Below, piece by piece: positions 1 through 8,329 of a stretch of 64,000 nt of DNA. Under the pieces are notes generated by a model that saw only the letters and a list, made by a program, of their open reading frames with translations, searched no databases and was not told where the DNA came from. How positions within the stretch are numbered: the first letter of the stretch is position 1; the number at the start of each line of letters is the position of its first letter. The DNA is from Actinacidiphila glaucinigra (GTDB taxonomy: Bacteria; Actinomycetota; Actinomycetes; Streptomycetales; Streptomycetaceae), in NCBI RefSeq assembly GCF_900188405.1, contig NZ_FZOF01000001.1, positions 124,001 through 188,000 of the forward strand, given 5' to 3'. A program made the translations under genes and the position numbers.

Positions 1-2
1 TG

Positions 3-290
3 CTGCGCGAACGCCTCAACCTGACCTCCGGTGCCGTCACCGCCTGCCTGGACCGGCTGGAGCGCGCCGGCCACATCCGCCGTACCCGCGATGCCGCCGA
101 CCGCCGCGTGGTCCATCTGCACTACGCCCCGCGGGGGGTGGCGGTGGCGCGGGAGTTCTTCCGTCCGCTCGCCCGGAGCACCGACGCGGCGCGCGCCCGC
201 TTCACCGAGGACGAACTCGCCGTCGTGATGCGCTTCCTGGGCGCGATGAACGACGAACTGACCGCCCTGCGCGCCCCCGCCCCGGAGTGA
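3..290 (+). CDS. MarR-family transcriptional regulator, C-terminal part (5' end outside window)
   Basis: The reading frame is open from the left edge and gives the C-terminal 95 residues of a winged-helix regulator. The visible start (LTSGAVTACLDRLERAGHIR) is a MarR recognition helix, and RTRDAADRRVVHLH is the typical wing with the D-x-R-D/S-x-R-hydrophobic pattern. The remaining residues form the two dimerisation helices. MarR proteins are dimeric repressors that respond to small ligands or oxidants. The start codon, promoter and target are outside the window. It converges on the SDR gene with 10 bp between stop codons. Family is clear; the regulated process cannot be told. Confidence 0.85.
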   Translation: MRERLNLTSGAVTACLDRLERAGHIRRTRDAADRRVVHLHYAPRGVAVAREFFRPLARSTDAARARFTEDELAVVMRFLGAMNDELTALRAPAPE

Positions 291-300
291 GCGGCCGCCG

Positions 301-1785
301 TCACGGCCCCGCCGCGCCCTCCCGGGCGGCCGCGGCTATGTTGCGCGCCATGCCGCCGAAGACCACCGAGTGGAACGGCGACACGCTCCACCAGTACGCG
401 TGCCCGGCCAGCCCGCGCGGATGGAACAGCGCCCGCTGCCCGTAGACGGTGCGCCCGGCACCGTCCCGTCCGGCCGACAGCTCCAGCCAGGCCAGGCCCG
501 GCAGCCGCATCTCGGCGCGCAGCCGCAGCAGCCGGCCGGGCTCGATCTCCTCCACCCGCCAGAAGTCCAGCGAGTCGCCCGCCCGCAGGTGCGCCGCGTC
601 CCGCCGCCCCCGGCGCAGCCCCACCCCGCCCACGAAGCGGTCGAGCCAGCCGCGCACGGCCCAGGCCGGCGGGAAGGAGTACCAGCCGTTGTCGCCGCCG
701 ATGCCCTCGATGACCCGCCACAGCGCCTCGGGCGAGGCGTCCACGATCCGCGTCCGGTGGTCGCAGTAGAGGGAGCCGCCCGCCCAGTCCGGGTCCGTGG
801 GCAGCGGGTCACTCGGCGCGCCGGGCACGGAGGCCGAGGACCAGCGGGTGACCACGTTCGCCTCCCGGATGCGCTGCAGCGCCAGCCGCAGCGCCGGCTC
901 GACGCCGATCATGCCCTCGGCCGGGTCCGGCACCCAGCGCGCGATGTCGTGGTCGCGACAGACGACCTCGTACCGCAGCGACTCCGTCAGGGGCCGCGCG
1001 ATGCCCGCGGGCACCGGGGTCACGAGCCCCACCCAGTGGCTCGACAAGCGCGGCGTCAGCACCGGCACCGGCACGATCAGCCGCGGCGGCAGCCCCGCCA
1101 CCTCGGCGTACATCAGCATCATGGCGCGGTACGTGAGCACGTCGGGGCCGCCGATGTCGAAGGCGCGGCTCACCTCGGGCGGCAGCGTGGCGCAGCCCAC
1201 GAGGTAGCGCAGCACGTCCCGTACGGCGATCGGCTGGATCCGGGTGCCCACCCAGCGCGGGGTGACCATCACCGGCAGCCGTTCGGTGAGGTAGCGCAGC
1301 ATCTCGAAGGAGGCCGAACCCGAGCCGATGATCACCGCCGCCCGCAGCGCCGCCGTCGGCACGCCGGAGGTGAGCAGCACCCGGCCCACCTCGGCGCGCG
1401 AGCGCAGGTGCGGCGACAGCTCCCGCTCGGGCACCCCGGCGGGGGTCAGCCCGCCCAGGTACACGATCCGCCGGACGCCCGCGGCCCTCGCGCGGGACCC
1501 GAAGACCTCCGCGGCCTCCCGGTCCGTCCGTTCGAAGTCCCGCCCGCTGCCCAGGGCGTGGACGAGGTAGTAGGCGACGTCCACGCCCTCCATCGCCGCC
1601 GCCACCGAGTCCGGGTCGGTGACGTCGCCCTTGACGACCTCCACCTCGCCCGCCCACGGGTGGTCGCGCAGCTTGCCGGGCGTACGGGCCAGGCAGCGCA
1701 CCCGGTGCCCGGCCTCCAGCAGCTCGGGGACGAGCCGGCCGCCGATGTAGCCGGTGGCGCCCGTCACCAGGCAGGTGAGGCTCAT
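301..1785 (-). CDS. SDR-family NAD(P)-binding protein with C-terminal DUF2867 domain
   Basis: A protein of 494 residues. Residues 1-300 are an extended SDR/NmrA-like Rossmann domain with TGATGYIGG at residues 8-16 and an active-site-like YYLVHALGSG stretch near residue 70. Residues about 330-480 are a DUF2867 domain, an SRPBCC-like fold that may bind a hydrophobic ligand. Start chosen at ATG 1785, which follows a GGGGAG site; an ATG ten codons upstream lacks one. It lies 34 bp after the hydrolase stop, so the two probably share the SigK-type promoter at 2611-2637. SDR-DUF2867 genes often neighbour photolyase/sigma-factor loci. The substrate is unknown; a lipid or quinone reductase role is only an inference. 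Confidence 0.85.
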   Translation of the reverse strand: MSLTCLVTGATGYIGGRLVPELLEAGHRVRCLARTPGKLRDHPWAGEVEVVKGDVTDPDSVAAAMEGVDVAYYLVHALGSGRDFERTDREAAEVFGSRARAAGVRRIVYLGGLTPAGVPERELSPHLRSRAEVGRVLLTSGVPTAALRAAVIIGSGSASFEMLRYLTERLPVMVTPRWVGTRIQPIAVRDVLRYLVGCATLPPEVSRAFDIGGPDVLTYRAMMLMYAEVAGLPPRLIVPVPVLTPRLSSHWVGLVTPVPAGIARPLTESLRYEVVCRDHDIARWVPDPAEGMIGVEPALRLALQRIREANVVTRWSSASVPGAPSDPLPTDPDWAGGSLYCDHRTRIVDASPEALWRVIEGIGGDNGWYSFPPAWAVRGWLDRFVGGVGLRRGRRDAAHLRAGDSLDFWRVEEIEPGRLLRLRAEMRLPGLAWLELSAGRDGAGRTVYGQRALFHPRGLAGHAYWWSVSPFHSVVFGGMARNIAAAAREGAAGP

Positions 1786-1819
1786 CGCGGGCTCCCCGCG
1801 TTCGGGCGCGGGCACGGGT

Positions 1820-2530
1820 TCATCGCGCTCCCTCCGTTCCCGGGGCGGTCAGCGCCCCCGCCACCTCCGGCGGCAGCGGGCCCAGCCGCAGCAGACCGGC
1901 GACCAGGCGCGCCGTCAGGGCGTGCCAGGTGCCCGCGCCGCGCAGCATCGCGTGGTCGCCGCCCGGTACCACCAGGTGGCAGGCCTGGGCGCCCGCGGCC
2001 CGCGCCCGGTCCGCCAGGGTCAGCGAGCCGGCCGGATCGGTGACCCGGTCCCGGTCGCCGTGCAGCAGCACCAGACGCCGCCCGGCCAGATGCCCCACCG
2101 GCTCGCCCTCGGGGCACCACGGCGCCAGCCCCACGACCGCGCCCACCAGCGGGTGCCCGGCCGCGCGCAGTGCCGCCCGGCCGCCCATCGAATGCCCCAC
2201 CAGCACCACGGGCACCTCCCCGGCCCGTTGCCGCAGCGCCTCCAGCGCCCGCAGGGCGTCCCGCGCGGCGTCCTCCCGCTCGCCGTTCCAGCCGCGGTGC
2301 CGGTAGCGGACCCCGGCCAGGGCCACCCCGTGCCCGGCGGTGGCCCGGCCGATCGCACGGACGAACGGACGCATCCGGGCCCCCGGAAGGTTCAGCGCCG
2401 GGGGCGGTTCCAGGCCCTCCGCCCGGCCGCCGTGCAGCACCAGGACGGCGGCGTGCGGCCGCTGGGGCAGCACGTACGGGACCAGCGCCGGGCGCGGCCG
2501 CCCGCCGCCCGCTTCGTCACCGTACGTCAT
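1820..2530 (-). CDS. alpha/beta-hydrolase family protein
   Basis: A 236-residue alpha/beta hydrolase. The nucleophile elbow GHSMGG is near residue 113, an oxyanion-side VLHGG is near residues 31-35, an acid-loop HGDRDRVTDP is near residue 158, and the catalytic His is in GGDHAMLR. This is a complete Ser-Asp-His triad in a short dienelactone-hydrolase-like frame. No signal peptide is seen, so it should be cytoplasmic and act on an ester or thioester. It is the first gene after the minus-strand SigK-type promoter and precedes the SDR gene, so it probably belongs to the same stress response. The exact substrate cannot be told. Confidence 0.85.
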   Translation of the reverse strand: MTYGDEAGGGRPRPALVPYVLPQRPHAAVLVLHGGRAEGLEPPPALNLPGARMRPFVRAIGRATAGHGVALAGVRYRHRGWNGEREDAARDALRALEALRQRAGEVPVVLVGHSMGGRAALRAAGHPLVGAVVGLAPWCPEGEPVGHLAGRRLVLLHGDRDRVTDPAGSLTLADRARAAGAQACHLVVPGGDHAMLRGAGTWHALTARLVAGLLRLGPLPPEVAGALTAPGTEGAR

Positions 2531-2610
2531 CGGATTCGCCCCTCTCGTGTGCTCTCGGTCATTATCCGCCGCCCCCCGCGGCCACGCCCGTCACATACCT
2601 CCACCCATGG

Positions 2611-2637
2611 ATTCGCCGCCGCCGGCCCGGCGGATTG
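2611..2637 (-). promoter_or_regulatory. SigK-type promoter for the hydrolase-SDR pair
   Basis: On the minus strand a -35-like CAATCC (2632-2637) is followed by exactly 15 bp and then GCGAAT (2611-2616). The same arrangement, CAATCC-N15-CCGAA(C/T), precedes the FAD-oxidoreductase operon and sigK in this window, and it resembles the mycobacterial SigK consensus (CCATCC, then CCGAAT after about 17 bp). It would give a leader of roughly 70 nt before the hydrolase ATG at 2530. It forms a head-to-head dyad (CGGATTG...CAATCCG) with the plus-strand promoter. Confidence 0.6.
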
Positions 2638-2647
2638 CCGTACGGAC

Positions 2648-2674
2648 CAATCCGTCCGGCGACCGGCTCCGAAC
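2648..2674 (+). promoter_or_regulatory. SigK-type promoter for the fatty-acid modification operon
   Basis: CAATCC (2648-2653), a 15-bp spacer and CCGAAC (2669-2674) lie about 38 bp upstream of the GTG at 2712. The extended -35 block GGACCAATCCG (2644-2654) is identical to the block upstream of sigK at 11695-11705, with identical spacing. This is the strongest sequence evidence that the operon is a direct SigK target. Confidence 0.7.
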
Positions 2675-2711
2675 CACCGGCAGGGAGAGGAACGCGACGA
2701 AGGGACGGGAT

Positions 2712-3983
2712 GTGACCGACAGAAGGCGAAGGGTGGCCGTCGTGGGCAGCGGCGTCGCCGGGCTCACCGCCTCCTACCTGCTGCAACGGCACTGCGACGT
2801 ATCGCTGTTCGAGGCCGACGACCGGCTCGGCGGGCACGCCCACACGCACGACATACCCTCCTCCGACGGCCGGGTCACCGCCGTCGACAGCGGCTTCATC
2901 GTCCACAACGAGCGCACCTACCCCACCCTGCTGCGGATCTTCGCCGAACTCGGCGTCCCCACGCAGGAATCCGAGATGAGCATGTCCGTCCGCTGCGAGG
3001 GCTGCGGACTGGAGTACGCGGGCGCTCGCGGCCCGTCGGGGATCTTCGCGCAGCCGCGCAACGCGCTGCGCCCCGCCTATCTGCGTATGCTGGCCGAAGT
3101 GCCCCGATTCCACCGCCTCGCCCGGCGGCTGCTCGCGGAGGGCGGTACCGACGACACCACCACGCTGGGGGAGTTCCTCGGCGCGGGGGAGTTCTCGGCG
3201 TACTTCACGGCCCATTTCATGACCCCCCTGGTCGCCTGCGTCTGGTCCTGCTCGCCGCGGACCGCCGCCCACTACCCGGCGGTCTACCTCTTCCGGTTCC
3301 TGGACCACCACGGGATGCTCTCGGTGGGCGGCGCCCCCACCTGGCGGACCGTCACCGGCGGATCACGCGTCTACGTCGAGCGCATCGTCAAACGGCTCAC
3401 CGCGATCCGCACCGCCACCCCCGTACGCGCCCTGCGGCGGCACGCCGACGGCGCCGACGTCGTCACCGGCGACGGGGAGACCGAGACGTACGACGCGGTG
3501 GTCGTCGCCACCCACCCCGACCAGGCGCTGCGGCTGCTCGCCGACCCCACCGCGGACGAGCGCCGGACGCTCGGCGCCCTCACGTACTCCCGCAACCCGA
3601 CGCTGCTGCACACCGACACCTCGGTGCTGCCCCGCAGCCGTGCCGCCCGCGCCTCCTGGAACTACCTCATGCCCACCTGCGCGCCCGATCCCGGCGGGGT
3701 GCGCGTCAGCTACGACATGAACCGCCTCCAGCGGCTGGACACCCCCGAGCACTACCTCGTCACCCTCGGCGACGACGACCGCGTCGACCCGGCCCGCGTG
3801 CTCGCCCGCATGGTGTACGAGCACCCCGTCTACACCCCTAAGGCGCTGGCCGCGCGGCGGCGGCTGCCCGCCCTCACCACCCCCGTCACCGCCTACGCCG
3901 GGGCCTACCACGGCTGGGGATTCCACGAGGACGGCTGCCGCTCCGGCGCCGAGGCCGCCCGCCGGCTGGGGGTCCGATGGTGA
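2712..3983 (+). CDS. FAD-dependent oxidoreductase of the amine-oxidase type (UfaD/Rv0449c-like)
   Basis: A 423-residue flavoprotein with an N-terminal dinucleotide-binding motif VVGSGVAGLTASYLL and the second FAD strand FEADDRLGGHAHTH; the C-terminal YAGAYHGWGFHEDG closes the FAD site. Start chosen at GTG 2712, preceded by an AAGGGACGGGAT site, because the Rossmann strand begins right after it. It is first of five genes joined by short overlaps. Homologues precede DUF1365 and a cyclopropane-synthase-like methyltransferase in the mycobacterial sigK locus and in Rhodobacter, where a related flavoprotein acts in furan fatty-acid synthesis. The likely role is oxidation or desaturation of a methylated membrane acyl chain. 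The product made here is inferred, not shown. Confidence 0.85.
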   Translation: MTDRRRRVAVVGSGVAGLTASYLLQRHCDVSLFEADDRLGGHAHTHDIPSSDGRVTAVDSGFIVHNERTYPTLLRIFAELGVPTQESEMSMSVRCEGCGLEYAGARGPSGIFAQPRNALRPAYLRMLAEVPRFHRLARRLLAEGGTDDTTTLGEFLGAGEFSAYFTAHFMTPLVACVWSCSPRTAAHYPAVYLFRFLDHHGMLSVGGAPTWRTVTGGSRVYVERIVKRLTAIRTATPVRALRRHADGADVVTGDGETETYDAVVVATHPDQALRLLADPTADERRTLGALTYSRNPTLLHTDTSVLPRSRAARASWNYLMPTCAPDPGGVRVSYDMNRLQRLDTPEHYLVTLGDDDRVDPARVLARMVYEHPVYTPKALAARRRLPALTTPVTAYAGAYHGWGFHEDGCRSGAEAARRLGVRW

Positions 3984-4732
3984 CCCCCGCAGGCCTGCCG
4001 CCGCAGGTGCCCGCCCTGTACGAGTGCACGATCACCCACGTCCGCACCCGCCCGCGGCGGTACGCCTTCACCCACCGCACCTACATGTGGCTGACCGACC
4101 CCGCCCGGCCGCCCCGGTTCCCCGCTGCGCTGCGCCCGCTCGCCCGCTTCGACCCCCGCGACCACTTCGGCGGCCGGCACGCCACCGTACGGGCCGCCCT
4201 CGACGCCTACCTCGCCGCGCAGGGCGTCGACCTGCACGGCGGCCCGGTCCGCATGCTCAGCCACGCCCGGGTCCTCGGCCACGTCTTCAACCCGCTGACC
4301 CTGTACTGGTGCCACGACCCGGCTGGCACCCTCGTCTGCGTCGTCGCCGAGGTCCACAACACCTACGGCGAGCGGCACGCCTACCTGCTGCACACCGACG
4401 AACGCGACACCGCCCGCGTCGCCAAGGACTTCTACGTCTCCCCGTTCTTCCCCGTCGACGGCGGCTACCGCATGCGGCTGCCCGAGCCGCAGGACCGGCT
4501 CCACCTCACCGTCCACCTGGAACGCCCCGGCGGCGGCACCCCGTTCACCGCCACCGTGCGCGGCGAACGGCGCCCGGCCACCGCGCCGGGCCTGCTGCGC
4601 GCCGCCGCGCGGCACCCCTGGTCCACGGCCGCGGTGTCGGCCGGCATCCGCCGGCACGGCATCCGGCTGCTGCTGCGCGGACTGCCCGTGCGGCACCGTC
4701 CCGTCCATGCGCCTCAGGAGGGTTTCGAGTGA
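3977..4732 (+). CDS. DUF1365 domain-containing protein
   Basis: A 251-residue DUF1365 protein starting at ATG 3977, which overlaps the flavoprotein stop. The family signature region (LYECTITHVRTRPRRYAF, HVFNPLTLYWCHD, EVHNTYGERHAYLL, KDFYVSPFFPVDGGY) is intact. Its biochemical function is unknown. In Proteobacteria and Mycobacteria (Rv0448c-type) it sits between the FAD protein and the fatty-acid methyltransferase, exactly as here, so it probably presents or modifies lipid substrate for them. It has no clear transmembrane segment or signal peptide. The stop overlaps the GTG start of the next gene, so translation is probably coupled. Confidence 0.9.
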   Translation: MVTPAGLPPQVPALYECTITHVRTRPRRYAFTHRTYMWLTDPARPPRFPAALRPLARFDPRDHFGGRHATVRAALDAYLAAQGVDLHGGPVRMLSHARVLGHVFNPLTLYWCHDPAGTLVCVVAEVHNTYGERHAYLLHTDERDTARVAKDFYVSPFFPVDGGYRMRLPEPQDRLHLTVHLERPGGGTPFTATVRGERRPATAPGLLRAAARHPWSTAAVSAGIRRHGIRLLLRGLPVRHRPVHAPQEGFE

Positions 4733-6009
4733 CCATGTCCACCACATCCGTCCCCCTCTCCGCCTCCGCACCCGCCGCCGGCGTGGACCCGCGCCGCTGG
4801 CCCGACGTCGCGGCCCGGCCGCGCTGCTCGCGCCTGCGCGCCGCCGTCGCCGGCGCCGTCCTGCGACGTGCCCTGAGCGGGCTCCCGCTGCGCTGCCGCC
4901 TCGGCGAAGGCGGCCCGGTCCTCGGCACCGGCGGCCCCGCCGTGCTGATCGCCGACCCCGACGCCTTCCACCGCCGGGTCGGCACCAACGGCCTCATCGG
5001 CTTCGGCGAGTCCTACATGGCCGGTGAATGGGACGCGCCCGACCTGACGGCCGTCCTCACCGTGCTCGCCTCGCACGTCACCGAACTCGTCCCGCAGCCG
5101 CTGCAGAGGCTGCGCTCCCTGTGGGCGCACCGGCAGCCCACCGAGCGGCGCAACACCCTCGACGGCGCCCGCGGCAACATCCACGACCACTACGACCTGT
5201 CCAACGACCTTTTCGCCCTCTTCCTCGACGAGACCCTGACCTACTCCTCCGCCGTCTTCCGCGGCTTCCCCGCCCGGCGCGCCCAACTGCCCGCCGCACA
5301 GCACCGGAAGATCGACCGGCTGCTCGACCTGGCGGGCGTCGGCGAGGGCACCCGGCTGCTGGAGATCGGCACCGGCTGGGGCGAACTCGCCGTCCGGGCC
5401 GCCCGCCGCGGCGCCCGCGTCGTCTCCGTCACCCTCTCCGAGGAGCAACGCCGGCTCGCCACGGCCCGGATCGCCGCCGCGGGGCAGCAGGACCGGGCCA
5501 CCGTGCAGCTGCGCGACTACCGCCAGGTGACCGGGAGCTACGACGCCATCGTCAGCGTCGAGATGATCGAGGCCGTCGGCGCCGAGTACTGGCCGGTGTA
5601 CTTCACCGCCCTGGACCGGCTGCTCGCCCCCGGCGGCACGGTCGCCCTCCAGGCGATCACCATGGCCGACGAGCGCATGCTCGCCACCCGCCACACCCAC
5701 ACCTGGATGCAGAAGTACGTCTTCCCCGGCGGGCTCATCCCCTCCCTGGAGGCGATCGAGCGGACCCTCGACGAGCACACCGCGCTGCGTGTCACCTCCT
5801 GCGACGGCTTCGGCCCGCACTACGCGGAGACGCTGCGGCTGTGGCGCGAGCGCTTCACCGAACGCGCCGCCGACGTCGCCGCCCTCGGCTTCGACGAGAC
5901 CTTCCGCCGCATGTGGACCCTCTACCTCGCCTACTCCGAGGCCGGCTTCCGCTCCGGCTACCTCGACGTGTGCCAACTGCGGCTGGCCCGTGGGGAGGCC
6001 GCCGGGTGA
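4729..6009 (+). CDS. cyclopropane-fatty-acid-synthase-like SAM methyltransferase, first copy
   Basis: A 426-residue class I SAM methyltransferase of the CFAS/UfaM/UfaA1 family. Features include the family YDLSNDLFALFLDETLTYSS substrate/bicarbonate region (about residue 155), SAM motif LLEIGTGWGELAVRAA, and the EMIEAVGAEYWPVYF loop with the conserved catalytic-region Glu. These enzymes methylate the double bond of membrane phospholipid acyl chains, giving cyclopropane, 10-methyl or methyl-olefin products. Start chosen at GTG 4729: AGGAGG at 4716-4721 is 7 nt away and the GTG overlaps the DUF1365 stop; ATG 4735 is further off. Its partner is a second copy immediately downstream. The precise product cannot be told from sequence. 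Confidence 0.9.
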   Translation: MTMSTTSVPLSASAPAAGVDPRRWPDVAARPRCSRLRAAVAGAVLRRALSGLPLRCRLGEGGPVLGTGGPAVLIADPDAFHRRVGTNGLIGFGESYMAGEWDAPDLTAVLTVLASHVTELVPQPLQRLRSLWAHRQPTERRNTLDGARGNIHDHYDLSNDLFALFLDETLTYSSAVFRGFPARRAQLPAAQHRKIDRLLDLAGVGEGTRLLEIGTGWGELAVRAARRGARVVSVTLSEEQRRLATARIAAAGQQDRATVQLRDYRQVTGSYDAIVSVEMIEAVGAEYWPVYFTALDRLLAPGGTVALQAITMADERMLATRHTHTWMQKYVFPGGLIPSLEAIERTLDEHTALRVTSCDGFGPHYAETLRLWRERFTERAADVAALGFDETFRRMWTLYLAYSEAGFRSGYLDVCQLRLARGEAAG

Positions 6010-7292
6010 AGGGCGCCGCGGACACCCTCGCCCCGCTGCTGGAGCAGTTCACGGGCGGCCCGCTGCCCGTACGGCTGCGAGCCTGGGACGGCAGCACCGC
6101 CGGGCCGCGCGACGCCCCCGTGGTCGTCCTGCGCTCCCGGCGGGCGCTGCGAAGACTCCTGTGGCAGCCCGGCGAACTCGGCCTCGCGGAGGCGTACATC
6201 ACCGGCGACATCGACGTGCGCGGTGACCTCACCGAAGGACTGCGGGCCCTGTGGCACGCGGTGCGCGACGACGGGCTGCGCCCTCCCCGGCTGACCGCGG
6301 CCGACCGGCTGCGCGCCGCCGGCGCCGCCGTACGGCTCGGCGCGGTCGGCCCCCGGCCGCCCACCCCGCGCGGCCGCGCCAGGCTCAACGGCACCCCGCA
6401 CACCAGGAGCCGGGACCGGGCCGCCGTCAGCCACCACTACGACCTGTCCAACGACTTCTACGAACTCCTCCTCGACCCCTCCATGGCCTACTCCTGCGGC
6501 TACTGGACACGCGACGGCGACCCCTCGTACGGCCTCGCCGACGCCCAGCGCGACAAGCTCGAACTCGTCTGCCGCAAGCTGGACCTGCGCCCAGGCACGC
6601 GGCTGCTCGACATCGGCTGCGGCTGGGGCGCGCTCGCCCTGTACGCCGCGCAGACCCATCGCGCGCAGGTCCACGCGGTCACCCTCTCCGCCGCCCAGCG
6701 GGACTTCGTACGGGACCGGATCCGCGAACGCGGTCTGGAGGAGTACGTCACCGTCGAACTGCGCGACTACCGCGACCTGGAGGGCAGCGGCGGCTACGAG
6801 GCGGTCACCGCGATCGAGATGGGCGAGCACGTCGGCGACGCGCACTATCCGCAGTTCGCCGGAGCGATCCACCGCATGCTGCGGCCCCGGGGCAGGGCGC
6901 TGGTGCAGCAGATGTCCCGCGGCCGTGCCGCCCCCGGTGGCGGCGCCTTCATCGAGACCTACATCGCCCCCGACATGCACATGCGGCCGCTCGGCCGGAC
7001 CGTGGCGCTGCTGGAGGACGCGGGCCTGGAGGTGCGGGCCGTGGAATCGCTGCGCGAGCACTACGTGCGCACCGTGCGGGCCTGGCTGGCCACCCTGGAG
7101 CGGCGCTGGTCCGACGTCGTCCTCCTGGCCGGCGAGGAGACCGCGCGCGTGTGGCGGCTGTACCTGGCCGGCGGCGCGCTGGCCTTCGCCGAACGGCGCA
7201 TGGGCGTCGACCAGATCCTCGCCGTACGGCCCACCGCCGACGGCACCTGCGGCACGGCCGGCACGGCCGCCGCCTGGTACGCGGGGTGGTGA
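6006..7292 (+). CDS. cyclopropane-fatty-acid-synthase-like SAM methyltransferase, second copy
   Basis: A 428-residue paralogue of the preceding gene, divergent in sequence. It keeps the YDLSNDFYELLLDPSMAYSC region, the SAM motif LLDIGCGWGALALYAA, and EMGEHVGDAHYPQF in place of the first copy's EMIEAVG loop. The SAM loop here (DIGCGWG) is canonical for CFAS, whereas the first copy has EIGTGWG. The differences suggest two sequential or substrate-specific methylations rather than redundancy. Start at GTG 6006 overlaps the upstream stop. Mycobacterial and Rhodobacter loci usually have one such gene at this position, so the tandem pair is notable. Confidence 0.9.
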   Translation: MKGAADTLAPLLEQFTGGPLPVRLRAWDGSTAGPRDAPVVVLRSRRALRRLLWQPGELGLAEAYITGDIDVRGDLTEGLRALWHAVRDDGLRPPRLTAADRLRAAGAAVRLGAVGPRPPTPRGRARLNGTPHTRSRDRAAVSHHYDLSNDFYELLLDPSMAYSCGYWTRDGDPSYGLADAQRDKLELVCRKLDLRPGTRLLDIGCGWGALALYAAQTHRAQVHAVTLSAAQRDFVRDRIRERGLEEYVTVELRDYRDLEGSGGYEAVTAIEMGEHVGDAHYPQFAGAIHRMLRPRGRALVQQMSRGRAAPGGGAFIETYIAPDMHMRPLGRTVALLEDAGLEVRAVESLREHYVRTVRAWLATLERRWSDVVLLAGEETARVWRLYLAGGALAFAERRMGVDQILAVRPTADGTCGTAGTAAAWYAGW

Positions 7293-7297
7293 GGGCG

Positions 7298-8119
7298 ATG
7301 GACGGCTTCCCCTGGGGCGCGTTCGGGGCGGGCGTGGCGGTGGCGGCCGGGGCCGCGCTCGCCGTCATGCTCGTCACCTTCGCCTTCGCGCTGTCCCGCG
7401 GCAGGCACCGCTACGTCGACGTCGCCTGGGGCGTGGCCTTCACCGCGGTCGCCGGCTCCGCGTACGGCATGTCCGCCGGGCACGGCGACCCGGTGCGGCG
7501 CGCGCTGGTGCTCGCGCTGACCGCCGTGTGGGGCCTGCGGCTCGCCGTCCACATCGCCCGCCGCGGGCGAGGCCACGGCGAGGACCCCCGCTACGAGGCC
7601 TTCCTGGCCAAGGCCCGCGGCAGCCGGGCCGCCTACGCCCTGCGCGCGGTGTACCTGCTGCAGGGTGCGCTCGTCCTGGTCGTCTCGCTGCCCGTCCAGG
7701 CCGCCTCGTACATCCCCGGGACGGTCGGCCCGGCGGCCGTGGTCGGCGGGCTGCTCTGGCTCACCGGCCTGCTCTTCGAGGCCGTCGGCGACCACCAGCT
7801 GGCCCGCTTCAGGGCCGACCCGGCGAACCGGGGCCGCCTGATGGACCGCGGCCTGTGGAGCTGGACCCGGCATCCCAACTACTTCGGCGACTTCTGCGTG
7901 TGGTGGGGCCTGTTCGCGCTGGCCTGCGACGCCTGGCAGGCCGCGGCGGTGTCCGTCGTGTCCCCGCTGCTGATGTCGTACCTGCTGACCCGGGGCAGCG
8001 GGAAGGCCCTGCTGGAACGGCACATGGCGGACCGCCCCGGCTGGGCCGACTACGCCTCGCGCACCAGCGGCTTCTTCCCCTGGCCCCCACGGAAGCGGGG
8101 CGGTGCGCCGGAGAGGTGA
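7298..8119 (+). CDS. DUF1295 integral membrane protein (steroid-reductase/isoprenylcysteine-methyltransferase-like)
   Basis: A 273-residue membrane protein with about six hydrophobic helices and the DUF1295 C-terminal signature GLWSWTRHPNYFGDFCVWWG, which in this superfamily marks the cofactor-binding end of steroid 5-alpha reductase and ICMT-like enzymes. It is last in the five-gene operon, as Rv0446c-type genes are in the mycobacterial sigK locus. ATG 7298 is used; a GTG at 7289 overlapping the previous stop is an equally possible start. A role as membrane-bound reductase acting on the product of the methyltransferases is reasonable but unproven. Confidence 0.85.
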   Translation: MDGFPWGAFGAGVAVAAGAALAVMLVTFAFALSRGRHRYVDVAWGVAFTAVAGSAYGMSAGHGDPVRRALVLALTAVWGLRLAVHIARRGRGHGEDPRYEAFLAKARGSRAAYALRAVYLLQGALVLVVSLPVQAASYIPGTVGPAAVVGGLLWLTGLLFEAVGDHQLARFRADPANRGRLMDRGLWSWTRHPNYFGDFCVWWGLFALACDAWQAAAVSVVSPLLMSYLLTRGSGKALLERHMADRPGWADYASRTSGFFPWPPRKRGGAPER

Positions 8120-8217
8120 GCAGGGGTGGGGCGTTGCCGGCAGCCCGGGATCTCTCCGGCAGGCCTCGCACAGGACGCCGGGGCCGACCGCCGGCATCGA
8201 GGCGGGCGATGGGGGTG

Positions 8218-8254
8218 GCTCCCGGCGGGCGGCACTGCCCGCGTGCCGGGAGCC
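8218..8254. terminator. bidirectional hairpin terminator
   Basis: GGCTCCCGGC (8218-8227) pairs perfectly with GCCGGGAGCC (8245-8254), and an inner GGGC/GCCC extends the stem. It lies between the convergent DUF1295 and photolyase genes, so it can end both transcripts. No U-tract follows, as usual in Streptomyces. Confidence 0.6.
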
Positions 8255-8329
8255 GTGTCCGTCTCGGGGCGGGTGGCCCGGGGCCCGGCGCGGCCGGGCC
8301 GCCGCCGCGGCTCTAGACCCGCGGGGCGG

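Noticed and set aside
370-2043. 557-codon plus-strand frame opposite the SDR gene
   Set aside because: Pro/Arg/Gln-rich shadow of the SDR and hydrolase genes; no start site or motif.
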